Shown: piece after piece, positions 1-8,134 of the stretch
Numbering within the stretch: position 1 is the stretch's first letter
Layout: each line of letters begins with the position of its first letter
Source of the DNA: an uncultured Bacteroidales bacterium
Lineage (GTDB): Bacteria > Bacteroidota > Bacteroidia > Bacteroidales > UBA932
Assembly (NCBI GenBank): GCA_947588835.1
Contig: CANPZS010000007.1
Location: forward strand, 1 to 64,000
Length of the DNA stretch: 64,000 bases
Direction of reading: 5' to 3'
Program-made: the position numbers and the translations under genes
Notes under the pieces: generated by a model
What the model was told of the DNA's origin: nothing
Databases searched by the model: none
Seen by the model: only the letters and a program-made list of their open reading frames with translations

Positions 1-62
1 CGCGGCATCCATTCGGTCTGGTAATCGAAGTAGAACTTCTCCAACTCTTCACTGCTGTACAT
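1..62 (-). CDS. 5' end of a small IS-encoded protein (partial, runs off the window)
   Basis: An ATG at 62 opens a frame on the minus strand that leaves the window after 20 codons. It begins MYSSEELEKFYFDYQTEWMP. From memory this resembles the short protein encoded ahead of the transposase genes in IS66-type elements of Bacteroidales. That assignment is family recollection; only the N-terminus is visible. It lies downstream of an acyltransferase reading frame that loses its homology at about position 125, which fits an inserted element. It could instead be an unrelated small protein. Confidence 0.4.
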   Translation of the reverse strand, partial: MYSSEELEKFYFDYQTEWMP

Positions 63-128
63 CTTTGCTCTTTTTTGACACAAAGATATCTCGATTCCTC
101 AATATGCCCTTTTTTGACCACTAACAGT
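1..128 (-). mobile_element. End of an insertion sequence (IS66-like, probable)
   Basis: The acyltransferase frame that starts at 322 reads as family sequence up to about 130-125. It then passes into AT-rich sequence containing two similar motifs, GTCAAAAAAGGGCAT and GTCAAAAAAGAGCAA (minus strand), followed by the start of a transposon-like small protein. This is the arrangement expected at one end of an insertion sequence. The exact terminus lies somewhere between about 115 and 130. The other end and any target duplication are outside the window. Confidence 0.4.
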
Positions 129-322
129 TTTTCTACCATAATATAAAACTTGCTCAGCCCAGAATGCGTAAGAGCCGTATAATCGCATCCGCCATTCGGT
201 GCTCCAAGCTTATAATATGTACAATGACCCACAATCACCAACATAGTGACTATTACGCGTACTACATCATATTCGGCAATCTTCTTATCTTCCAATAGTT
301 CCTTCGTTTCGTGAACGGCCAT
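123..322 (-). pseudogene. O-acyltransferase (acyltransferase 3 family), truncated by the insertion sequence
   Basis: An ATG at 322 follows the stop of the flippase gene with a two-base gap, so it was the next gene of the polysaccharide operon. Residues 15-35 read IAEYDVVRVIVTMLVIVGHC, followed by a TYYKLGAPNGGCDYTALTHS-type stretch. This matches the first membrane helix and conserved histidine of integral-membrane acyltransferase 3 proteins, which O-acetylate surface sugars. Full-length members have roughly 330-380 residues. Here homology ends after about 66 residues where the mobile element begins. The frame stays open into the element, so a short chimeric product is possible, but it would lack nearly all membrane helices. 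Loss of glycan O-acetylation is inferred. Confidence 0.6.
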
Positions 323-324
323 AT

Positions 325-1737
325 TTATTTCATGCTTTTTACGAACGTTACAGATTCTTGCAAGTCACTACGTTTGACAAACAGGTAGACGGCATAACAG
401 ACTGCGTACGCCAGCATTCCGGCAAAGCCGAAGAACCAATTGCAGACAATAAATGCGACGGTCATGGTTAATTCGATCATGATGTCACCTTTCACGTCAA
501 TGGCGATGTGTTTAGACAATAGCACTTCGCTTAGAATGCAGCGAAAAATGAGGACGATGAGGATGGACATGATAGCCGCCGTCACGCTGTCAAGCACAAG
601 GGTGGAAACGGCTGTGCACACCACGCTCAGTGCCAATGCCGCCATGTTGCACTTCTTCAGCAGATTTTCAAGCCGCAGCGTTTTGTAATAGGTGTTGACC
701 AGTAGTGACATTTTGCTTTGATACATACAGACAGGGAACAGGATCGCCGCATAGCGCAGGCTTTCCGCATACTGGGGAAGCCATGCAGTCAGAATCCGTT
801 GTACAGGATAGTACAGAATCAGCGCACCGAACGCAAAACCGACCAGAACAACCCGCATGATGCGGTATAGCGACGGAAGCCTATCTTCGCTTGTACGGCA
901 CAGCGTCGGATACATGACGACGGCAATAGCGTTGATGGCAGTCAACACAATGTTAGATACTGTAAGTGTTACGGAGACCTTACTAAATGTGGCTATGTCC
1001 CAATGCCCCTGCACCCCGAACCGCACGACGCCTATAATCAGCATATCGCACAACTGGGCCAACATGAATCTGAAGCCGACGGAGATGTTCTCTTTTATCT
1101 CGGGAAGGACGGACTTCACGGGCAGCGTCTTCGCTATGATCATGTCCCGGCAATACCATACACCTATAAAGAGCGATATATATTTGGCGGCCACATCTAC
1201 GATAACAAGAGGTTCGAATCCGCGATGCCCGCCAAGGACCAAGGGGACAGCCACGATCACATAGAGGATGCGCTCCGTAATCGTAACGACGGCATATTCC
1301 TTGATCCGCCCCGTAGCCTGCAGGATAAACGTGATGAACCACCTCAGGCACATCCCGACAGCGACAATGCAGACGCAGGCAATAACATAATGCTTGTTCG
1401 CATCCGTTACAAAAAACAGCGATCCGCAGAAAATGAACGTGTAGACGACGATCTCAAAAATCCCCAGCAAGCGGAACTGCGTGCTATACAAGGATTTGCC
1501 AAGCTCGTCGTAATACTTTCCGCCAATACGGAGATAAAAACCGTCGCACAACCCAAGATAAGACACCCCGACATAGCTCGTATAGAATATATAGAGCTGA
1601 TAATAGCCGTACTGCTCAACGCTGACCAGTTTCGGAATGACTAACGCGGCGATGACCGCGATCAGCAGCGAGAGGATGTTCGACGTGAAGGAGTAGGAAA
1701 AATCCTTGGTGAAATCAAGAAATTTCTTTTTCGGCAT
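325..1737 (-). CDS. Polysaccharide repeat-unit flippase (Wzx-like, MATE/MOP superfamily)
   Basis: A membrane protein of about 470 residues, the usual size for Wzx flippases, which move undecaprenyl-linked repeat units across the inner membrane. I chose the ATG at 1737 (MPKKKFLDFTKDFSYSFTSN). The longer frame from 1782 adds only a basic tail inside the upstream gene. The first helix (SNILSLLIAVIAALVIPKLV) is followed by the EQYGYYQLYIFYTSYVG segment typical of the family, and about 12-14 hydrophobic segments follow. It overlaps the end of the upstream glycosyltransferase gene by 23 bases and is followed directly by the truncated acyltransferase. The class is secure; the transported glycan is unknown. 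Confidence 0.85.
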   Translation of the reverse strand: MPKKKFLDFTKDFSYSFTSNILSLLIAVIAALVIPKLVSVEQYGYYQLYIFYTSYVGVSYLGLCDGFYLRIGGKYYDELGKSLYSTQFRLLGIFEIVVYTFIFCGSLFFVTDANKHYVIACVCIVAVGMCLRWFITFILQATGRIKEYAVVTITERILYVIVAVPLVLGGHRGFEPLVIVDVAAKYISLFIGVWYCRDMIIAKTLPVKSVLPEIKENISVGFRFMLAQLCDMLIIGVVRFGVQGHWDIATFSKVSVTLTVSNIVLTAINAIAVVMYPTLCRTSEDRLPSLYRIMRVVLVGFAFGALILYYPVQRILTAWLPQYAESLRYAAILFPVCMYQSKMSLLVNTYYKTLRLENLLKKCNMAALALSVVCTAVSTLVLDSVTAAIMSILIVLIFRCILSEVLLSKHIAIDVKGDIMIELTMTVAFIVCNWFFGFAGMLAYAVCYAVYLFVKRSDLQESVTFVKSMK

Positions 1738-2722
1738 TCTGTCGACTTTCTTTTTCCTCTTCCAGTTCGATGATCCGGTCAATCAGATGTGTCGGAGAGA
1801 ACCGGCCGTCATAGTGATAATCCACGGGAATGCGTTCCTTGACCCAGTCCCAGTCAATGTCTTCGGGCTTCTCAAATACGTGGATATAGTCGGGGTTATA
1901 GAACGGCAGACTAATAGCTTTTTTGTTGTTGGTCAGAAGTTTTTTGTTATAGCATACAGCCTCGTAGTAACGTTGAGTTGGCGCTGTTTGCACATCTAAC
2001 AACATTTCTAAAATACAATTACACTTTATTGTTTCTTTTAGTACAAAATCATATTTAATAAACTGATTATATATTATTCTATCTCTATGAATTTGCTCAT
2101 GTGAAGGAACACCTCTCAATCTTAATTTACTTGATACATTATATCTATTCATCAACGTACACATATCTCCTAAAATAAGAAGTCTGTCAGGTTCGTTACG
2201 GCCAACATAGTACAAATCATATTCCTGTTCTAAACCTATATTCAGTTGAAGCATTGAATAAAATGTTCCGCAATAATAATAGTTATGATTCTTAGCATCA
2301 GTTTGATCAAATGTCAATATATATTCAAATGGAATGCGATCAATATAGTAACGTGCCGCTTCTGAATGTGGTGATGCAAATGCATCAAATAGCATAATCG
2401 CATATTTAATATTGAATTGTTTTTTTAATGATAAAAGATATTCAGGTCTTATATATTTGTCAAAGACTCCACAAAAAAAAACAATATATTGTTCATCTAT
2501 TTCCCATTTAAAATAATTTAAAGAATACCACATCCGCTTAAATGGTATTTTGACGATATTATTGATTTTAGAATTGAAAAAGAACTTCCTAATTATTTTG
2601 ATCAACTTATTATTTATACTAATTGCAATAAAATAATCTATTATTATAATATTCTTATCATGAATATTCGAAAAATCTTTGAACAGAAGATTTTCCGAAT
2701 TATAAAAAACAAGCATTTTCAT
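1715..2722 (-). CDS. Probable glycosyltransferase of the surface-polysaccharide locus
   Basis: A soluble 335-residue protein. Residues about 170-290 carry the pattern DLYYVGRNEPDRL, then CNCILEMLLDVQTAPTQRYY, then AVCYNKKLLTNN. This recalls the C-terminal nucleotide-sugar domain of a family of LPS and capsule glycosyltransferases, where a Glu and a KKLLTNN segment lie near the sugar-nucleotide site. I recognise the pattern but cannot name a CAZy family. The gene is strikingly AT-rich, with many ATA and AAA codons, unlike the housekeeping genes further on, suggesting recent transfer. It sits between the mutase and the flippase and overlaps the flippase start. Donor and acceptor cannot be read from the sequence. 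Confidence 0.6.
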   Translation of the reverse strand: MKMLVFYNSENLLFKDFSNIHDKNIIIIDYFIAISINNKLIKIIRKFFFNSKINNIVKIPFKRMWYSLNYFKWEIDEQYIVFFCGVFDKYIRPEYLLSLKKQFNIKYAIMLFDAFASPHSEAARYYIDRIPFEYILTFDQTDAKNHNYYYCGTFYSMLQLNIGLEQEYDLYYVGRNEPDRLLILGDMCTLMNRYNVSSKLRLRGVPSHEQIHRDRIIYNQFIKYDFVLKETIKCNCILEMLLDVQTAPTQRYYEAVCYNKKLLTNNKKAISLPFYNPDYIHVFEKPEDIDWDWVKERIPVDYHYDGRFSPTHLIDRIIELEEEKESRQNAEKEIS

Positions 2723-2803
2723 AAATACTATAACGCTATACTCTTATATTAGGAGAAAATCGCACTAAACAATACAAACGAGTATAAATATAATTTCGAA
2801 TCA

Positions 2804-3874
2804 TTATATATTAAAATTCAAAATATTTTCCACAATCTGGTCAATACTATAATACCTGTACTCCCCCAGCCGTCCGATAAACGTCACTTTATCGTTCGGA
2901 ATAGACGCATATTTGTTATAGAGCGCCTTATTCTCATTTGTCGGAATGGGATAGGAGGGATCGCCATCGGAGCCGGGGATTTCTTTTGCAATCACCGTAT
3001 TTGCAGTCTTCCGGCGATAAAAATGCTTGAATTCAGTAATCCTCGTATAGTCGTAATTGTTCGGATAATTGACTACGGACACAGGCTGATACTGCTCGAT
3101 GGGGTACGTCTCCAACCGGAACATCACGCTTCGATACGGCAGTTTTCCGTAGCGGTAGTCGTAATACTCGTCGATTGGACCGCTGTAATAAATATGCTCA
3201 CATTCGATACTGTCTTTGATGTCTTTGTAATCTGTGTTGAGAAGGATATGGATATTCGGATGATCCAGCATCTTTTGAATCATCTTCGTATAGCCCTCTT
3301 TCGGCATAGCCTGATAGCGGTGGGTGAAATAGCGGTCGTCACGGTTCTTTCGGATTGGAATACGAGCGACGATCTCCGGAGGCAGCTGCTCGCACGGAAG
3401 CCCCCACTGCTTTTCTGTGTACTTTTCAAAGAATGCGTGGTAAAATTCCGGTCCTATCTGACTTTCTATTATATCCTTAACACTGGTGATTGCAGCGGGA
3501 TTCGTCCGGTGGGCAGCAAAATATTCATCTACATTTTCGGCGGTATAGTTCGTCCCGAGGAACTGATTGACCGTGTCGAGGTTTATCGGCATCGGATAGA
3601 GATGGCCGCTTACATTTGCAAGAACCTTATGCTGGTAATCCTCCCAATCGGTAAAACGCGAGAGAAACCGCCATACCTTTTCGGATTCCGTGCGGAAAAT
3701 ATGCGGTCCATGCTTATGAATTAGAATGCCGTTTTCGTCGCGATAATCATAGCAATAGCCGCCTATATAGTTTCGCTTTTCGACAATCAACACCTGATTG
3801 TTTCTTTCCTCAGCCAAACGCCGCGCCAATACGGAACCGGCTATGCCTGCGCCGACAATAACAATTGTCTTCAT
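2804..3874 (-). CDS. glf: UDP-galactopyranose mutase
   Basis: A flavoenzyme of 356 residues that interconverts UDP-galactopyranose and UDP-galactofuranose in the cytoplasm. The N-terminus has the FAD-binding Rossmann motif VIVGAGIAGSVLARRLAE (about residues 5-22) with the acidic residue of the second strand in VEKRNYIGGYCYD. HKHGPHIFRT and the later YTEKQWGLPCEQL segment are mutase hallmarks, and GRLGEYRYYSIDQ near the C-terminus is the FAD-pyrophosphate end. Length is normal (about 360-390). The gene lies four bases behind the probable galactofuranosyltransferase, so synthesis of the donor and its use are coupled. Start MKTIVIVGAG is unambiguous. Confidence 0.95.
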   Translation of the reverse strand: MKTIVIVGAGIAGSVLARRLAEERNNQVLIVEKRNYIGGYCYDYRDENGILIHKHGPHIFRTESEKVWRFLSRFTDWEDYQHKVLANVSGHLYPMPINLDTVNQFLGTNYTAENVDEYFAAHRTNPAAITSVKDIIESQIGPEFYHAFFEKYTEKQWGLPCEQLPPEIVARIPIRKNRDDRYFTHRYQAMPKEGYTKMIQKMLDHPNIHILLNTDYKDIKDSIECEHIYYSGPIDEYYDYRYGKLPYRSVMFRLETYPIEQYQPVSVVNYPNNYDYTRITEFKHFYRRKTANTVIAKEIPGSDGDPSYPIPTNENKALYNKYASIPNDKVTFIGRLGEYRYYSIDQIVENILNFNI

Positions 3875-3878
3875 AATG

Positions 3879-4931
3879 TCAATGATTTATTATTTTCTCC
3901 ATGGCTTTTCTGAGGAAATAGCCATTTCTCAATTTTTCTCCTATTTGCGCCGCATTGTGTCTCATCTTTTCATAATCCGCATCGGTCATATTGCGGACAA
4001 TATCGGCTATGTCGTAGAGAGAATCCACAACAAAACCGCAATCATGTTCCAGAATGAAATCGGCAACCGCCATTTTACTCCAACATATTACCGGTATTTC
4101 CGCTGCCAGATAGGACGATGTCCTGTGGGGATTGATTATCTTAAGATAGTTGTTTATCCTGCTGCTACATCTATCGCTGCGATCGCCATACCATACCAGC
4201 CCGAAACTTCCGCTGAATTTATAAGGCAGATCGGCTGAACTGAACGGCCCGTAATAATGGATATTCTTTTCCCCGCGGTCGATATATCCCTTCCCGTACA
4301 GGTTAAATTCCATGTTTTCAGGCAGCCGTTCAAGATATTTGCCGCTAAACTCGGGGTTTAGGGTACCCGAAATAATAACAGGTTTGTCTCTTCCTGTCAA
4401 GCGGCTGGCGGCTAAATCGGCATTAAAGGTATCCATGCAATAATCAAATATGCCTAACGGAACAACTTTTTCCCGGCTTACCCCTTTTTTATAGAGATAT
4501 TCCGCCATTTTATCGTTATGCACTAAGAGGTATGAACTTAATTTGAGGATATCGCTGTCTTCTTTAAGATATAGGAGTTTCTTATACAGAGGAGCAACAG
4601 TCAATGGAATGAAGTCATGAATAAGCGTTACGATTTTGACACCTCTTTTTGAAATACGTTCAAACAGGCGCATTAAAAAGAAACTGTTTTCTAATGAAGG
4701 ATATTGCAAAACGACCAAATCGTCTTCGGCCAAACCCGATAATTGTTCTTCCCATTGGGCGAGACATTTTATTTGCCGAATATAACGATTAAACCCTTGA
4801 TGGTCGGACTGCCTGATATAAAGAGGAACGAATCCCATAGAATGCAGAATAATATTAGTATCGCTATGTGCTTTCCCCCAAGCGCCTCGGTTTTGATTAT
4901 CGGTAGGTATTTCCTGTATATAATATTTCAT
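3879..4931 (-). CDS. Probable galactofuranosyltransferase (GlfT/WbbI-like)
   Basis: A protein of 350 residues. The opening MKYYIQEIPTDNQNRGAWGK, followed by LVVLQYPSLENSFFL and GVKIVTLIHDFIPLT, matches bacterial beta-1,6-galactofuranosyltransferases of the GT-B fold. The second half has GLVWYGDRSDRC and NPHRTSSYLAAEIPVICWSK, the donor-domain region. Adjacency to glf supports use of UDP-galactofuranose. The ATG overlaps, as ATGA, the stop of a 27-codon open stretch at 4928-5011 that looks like the leftover C-terminus of a lost gene (about ...FVVEFDADDYPNEITRFL). Family assignment is from recognition. The linkage and acceptor are inferred. Confidence 0.7.
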   Translation of the reverse strand: MKYYIQEIPTDNQNRGAWGKAHSDTNIILHSMGFVPLYIRQSDHQGFNRYIRQIKCLAQWEEQLSGLAEDDLVVLQYPSLENSFFLMRLFERISKRGVKIVTLIHDFIPLTVAPLYKKLLYLKEDSDILKLSSYLLVHNDKMAEYLYKKGVSREKVVPLGIFDYCMDTFNADLAASRLTGRDKPVIISGTLNPEFSGKYLERLPENMEFNLYGKGYIDRGEKNIHYYGPFSSADLPYKFSGSFGLVWYGDRSDRCSSRINNYLKIINPHRTSSYLAAEIPVICWSKMAVADFILEHDCGFVVDSLYDIADIVRNMTDADYEKMRHNAAQIGEKLRNGYFLRKAMEKIINH

Positions 4932-5011
4932 AAGAAACGGGTTATTTCATTTGGATAATCATCGGCATCGAATTCTACGACGAAAATGTGTAAAAACAAG
5001 TGACTACAGCG
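4928..5011 (-). pseudogene. Possible 3' remnant of a deleted gene
   Basis: Between the polymerase and the galactofuranosyltransferase a 27-codon frame without a start codon ends ...VVEFDADDYPNEITRFL and shares an ATGA stop-start overlap with the next gene. Such an overlap is normal for an intact upstream neighbour. The segment could therefore be the surviving tail of a gene removed by deletion. There is no recognisable family, and chance cannot be excluded. Confidence 0.25.
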
Positions 5012-5030
5012 CTATTAAGTTGCTGCGGGA

Positions 5031-6107
5031 TCACATGAATTTGTATGGATATGTGTCGCCAAAGCCGAAATAGATATACATTACGAACCAATATATAACC
5101 GCATACATTACCACTAAGGATTTAGACAATATTTTTTGGTTGCGATGACCTATCTTACAGGCAATAGACATTTCGATTATCCGACTCGCATTAAAATACG
5201 AACCAATCCTGCCGGCAAAGTCCATGATACTGTGCAATTGAGATATAATCATCTCCATCAGCATCATCAAAAACCAAAAAGCATGATGTCCGTCATGCTT
5301 TTTCATCGGTTTATATAGAACGGCACATAATGCAATGGCAGGAATCCTGATTGCCAGTTCCGGCCAAAACAAAGATACTTCTTCACCATCGGCATAGTGT
5401 AAATATTTAGGCATTATCTCCGAAATAACCGATGTTACAAAATATTGAAAGTAAACGACCCCGATGACAGTCAATGTCAACACCACGGTCTGCCGCCAAA
5501 AGGTATGCGGCTTCTCCACATACGCCGCAATCGCATATAAAAGTATTCCTATGAATGCAGTCCGATGGAACAACGTCGCAACAAGAATAACAACAATATA
5601 CTTAAATAAATTTCTGTCATAAATATATTTAATGCCATAAATGATAATAGCCATTGCCATCCATTGCCGCATCATGTTATATGTATGTTGATAAAACATA
5701 AAGCAATAAATCACTATGGCAATATTATATGATAAATGCTCTTTTATCCGATACAATCCTAAAAATACACCAGTATTGATAATCAAAGAAGTTAAAAATA
5801 ATAAGCCAAATAGGCTTCCGAATACCTTACTACCGATAAATGCTAAAACCAAATATCCTGATTCTATACCATTTATCGTGTAAACGGGCAGATTGAACAG
5901 TTCGTAGATATTTGAAACATGAGATACTTCATGATATACCGACTGAGCATATATCCTTACATCCGTACCCACTGAAACATCCCTGAATCCCGCCAAAAGC
6001 GAAAGAATCATTATGCACAAAAAAATCACCAGTTTCTGATGCTTCTGCCTTTCAAAATCATAAAGCAGAATGCTGACCAACAGGTAACAAAAAAGATATA
6101 TGAACAC
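5031..6107 (-). CDS. Polysaccharide polymerase of the EpsG/Wzy type
   Basis: An integral membrane protein of 358 residues with around ten hydrophobic segments. It contains LLAGFRDVSVGTDVRIY near residue 37, an ESGYL motif, YQHTYNMMRQWMAMAI around residue 140 and ATLFHRTAFIGI around residue 180. These are the conserved blocks of the EpsG family, which polymerises repeat units in Wzx/Wzy-dependent pathways at the periplasmic face. The start lies one base after the stop of the GT2 gene, so translation is probably coupled. The gene is AT-rich like its neighbours. As the only polymerase-like gene in the locus it pairs naturally with the Wzx-like flippase. Confidence 0.8.
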   Translation of the reverse strand: MFIYLFCYLLVSILLYDFERQKHQKLVIFLCIMILSLLAGFRDVSVGTDVRIYAQSVYHEVSHVSNIYELFNLPVYTINGIESGYLVLAFIGSKVFGSLFGLLFLTSLIINTGVFLGLYRIKEHLSYNIAIVIYCFMFYQHTYNMMRQWMAMAIIIYGIKYIYDRNLFKYIVVILVATLFHRTAFIGILLYAIAAYVEKPHTFWRQTVVLTLTVIGVVYFQYFVTSVISEIMPKYLHYADGEEVSLFWPELAIRIPAIALCAVLYKPMKKHDGHHAFWFLMMLMEMIISQLHSIMDFAGRIGSYFNASRIIEMSIACKIGHRNQKILSKSLVVMYAVIYWFVMYIYFGFGDTYPYKFM

Positions 6108-6108
6108 T

Positions 6109-7107
6109 TTAATGCTTCAAAATATAGATTCTATATATTATTCTCAACATGGGGACAAGCATATAATTATTCCACCGCATCAACTTCACAAACCACTCCT
6201 TCCCAAGTTTTTCAAATACGCCGGGCGAGATTTTCTTCACTTCATTATCAAATTCCTTAATATTTTTCGCGGATTCATTTTTGTCTGGGAATAATAAATA
6301 CGTTCTGAAAGTACTTCCAATGCTTTGAGCGACTCTTTTATAAATCGCTTGGTCTTTAGATTCGCATAAATGGTTCTCTTCCAGAAATGCGGAATACATC
6401 CTGCATACATTGCATGCGACTCTCTCCTGCATTCCTATATTTTTTACCATATTCTTCTTGCTGGTGCTTTGAGAGACATTGCTTTTTCGATACATATATA
6501 CAGGTATTCCCATATACATCACTGTATCAGCATAGAACAACGACCAGATTGTATATTCTATATCTACATAATAGCACTTTTCCGTTATCTTGATATTATT
6601 ATCTCTTAACAGGTTTGTCTTTATAGTCATTATTGACAGACCTATTTGTGCGAATTCAGCAATCTCCTCCCATCTGTATACCTTACCATCTGTCAGGTTC
6701 CTAATGGGCAGATTATAAGTTTCACCGTTATCCTTGATTATCTTGCATTGAGTCAGAACCATATCGGCGTCGCTCTGCTTCAACCGTTGTATATATTCAG
6801 CAAATCCGTTTTGTTCGACCCAATCATCGCCATCGAGAACCCGAAAATATTTTCCATTGGCAAGTTCAAGACTTTTGTTTATCGTCGAGCCATGTCCGCC
6901 ATTCTCTTTCGCTATATATTTGAATGACTCCGGCGCCATAGCTTGATATTTCAATGCGATATCTGCGGTGCCGTCCGTGGAACCGTCATCCACAACCAGC
7001 ACCTCGATATCGTTCAGGAACCTTGCATCATTGAGCGAAGCCAAAGTTTGATCGAGGAATTTCTCGACATTGTATGCAGCTACCGATACGGTTAGAATTT
7101 TACTCAT
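6109..7107 (-). CDS. Family 2 glycosyltransferase
   Basis: A GT-A protein of 332 residues. The N-terminus KILTVSVAAYNVEKFLDQTL is the classic GT2 nucleotide-binding start. VLVVDDGSTDGT (about residues 36-47) and FRVLDGDDWVEQNGF (about 89-103) supply the DDGS and DXD-type acidic motifs for the metal-sugar nucleotide. The C-terminal third has no membrane helix. The gene follows the CDP-alcohol phosphotransferase by 15 bases and precedes the polymerase by one base. A broken paralogue of its first codons survives at 11028-11108. The sugar transferred is unknown. Confidence 0.85.
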   Translation of the reverse strand: MSKILTVSVAAYNVEKFLDQTLASLNDARFLNDIEVLVVDDGSTDGTADIALKYQAMAPESFKYIAKENGGHGSTINKSLELANGKYFRVLDGDDWVEQNGFAEYIQRLKQSDADMVLTQCKIIKDNGETYNLPIRNLTDGKVYRWEEIAEFAQIGLSIMTIKTNLLRDNNIKITEKCYYVDIEYTIWSLFYADTVMYMGIPVYMYRKSNVSQSTSKKNMVKNIGMQERVACNVCRMYSAFLEENHLCESKDQAIYKRVAQSIGSTFRTYLLFPDKNESAKNIKEFDNEVKKISPGVFEKLGKEWFVKLMRWNNYMLVPMLRIIYRIYILKH

Positions 7108-7122
7108 AACATATTTATGTTT

Positions 7123-7875
7123 TTATTCATAATCTGGCATCTCATATTCTTTTGCTTTCCTTATTGCTTTACGTACAAGTAACATCGTGCTTAATACAAA
7201 TGACCCTCCGTAATAGAAAAGATAATATATTATGGCAATATCTAAAACCTTGAATATTGCTGCAAACAATACTATTTCAGGTATTACTCCAAGTCCGAAA
7301 CGGCTTACCAAATTCATAAGCTTATTATCGGTGCGAAAATCCGCTTCCTGTTTGATTATCCTTTGTTCAACCAATTTGCAAGCATTGTTGTTGTACTTTT
7401 GATATACAAGTCTCATCATGGTATCGGAACTCGATGCCAATGCTCCTATAAGAATTATCCATGGATTGCCGGGAGTGAAAATTAAGCCGCCTTCAAAATA
7501 CACCGCTATTCCCATAGCAGCACCGGTGAAACCGACCAGAAAGTAACTGCTCATACTATCCGCAAATTCACCGAAAGGCTGTTTTTTTACAACTCTGGCA
7601 AGATTGCCGTCAACACAATCTAAAATCTTCCAAAGTATCATCAATATCGATCCGACTATGTGGTATGTCTGGATTCTGAACAAAAACATTACTGCCGCTA
7701 CAAGTGCTACAAGCGTCGAGAAATAGGAAACTGCATTTGCAGATATTCTGAGATTGGCGCAGATACTCGCCAGAACAAATGAAATGGGTCTATACAATAT
7801 TCCCGTTAATATTGAATCTTTCTTTCGTTTCCAATCAGGAAAGTTTTCCTTAAAATACTTAGGTGTAAGTTTCAT
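7123..7875 (-). CDS. CDP-alcohol phosphotransferase family membrane protein with a degenerate signature
   Basis: A 250-residue membrane protein with about six helices. The CDP-alcohol phosphotransferase signature D-xx-DG-xx-AR-x8-G-xxx-D-xxx-D is recognisable at residues 86-110 (DCVDGNLARVVKKQPFGEFA, then DSMSS). Two departures are visible: only seven residues separate AR from G, and the last aspartate, the proposed catalytic base, is a serine (S110). Canonical members transfer a phospho-alcohol from a CDP-alcohol to an acceptor alcohol. In this locus the expected donor would be the product of the nucleotidyltransferase-aminotransferase at 9209-11023. Activity is uncertain because of the missing residue. 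No frameshift is visible and the fold seems complete. Confidence 0.75.
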   Translation of the reverse strand: MKLTPKYFKENFPDWKRKKDSILTGILYRPISFVLASICANLRISANAVSYFSTLVALVAAVMFLFRIQTYHIVGSILMILWKILDCVDGNLARVVKKQPFGEFADSMSSYFLVGFTGAAMGIAVYFEGGLIFTPGNPWIILIGALASSSDTMMRLVYQKYNNNACKLVEQRIIKQEADFRTDNKLMNLVSRFGLGVIPEIVLFAAIFKVLDIAIIYYLFYYGGSFVLSTMLLVRKAIRKAKEYEMPDYE

Positions 7876-7913
7876 AATTTTCTTAATTTATATAGTTGTA
7901 TTCGATGATTCTA

Positions 7914-8132
7914 CTATAATATCTTTCGTGACTTTGAAAAATCGGCTTTTCCTGCGAACAAAGTCTTAACTTTAGTTCTAATTCCAATTTTCAAGGGAGA
8001 TTGCAAGACATCTACATCCAGCATATGATTACCTTCGATAATTTCGATGTTGTTATTTGAGTCAATGCAAATATCCCAACCCACGATTGGCGCATCAGGC
8101 ATTATGGCGTGAGCGGCTTTGCAGGACAGACA
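7914..8132 (-). pseudogene. C-terminal remnant of a sugar-transfer-associated ATP-grasp protein
   Basis: About 70 codons remain. The segment AAHAIMPDAPIVGWDICID, followed by IEIIEGNHMLDVDVLQSP, matches the end of ATP-grasp enzymes found in glycan loci, where the consensus is close to GWDIAITPDGPVLIEGN and the Asn/Glu residues hold Mg-ATP. Full proteins are about 300 residues or more. The homologous frame begins only just after the stop of the preceding gene (8135), so the N-terminal three quarters are gone. A product could start at the ATG at 8102 (62 residues), but it could not bind ATP in the usual way. The remnant implies a former ligase step in this pathway. Confidence 0.65.
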
Positions 8133-8134
8133 TC

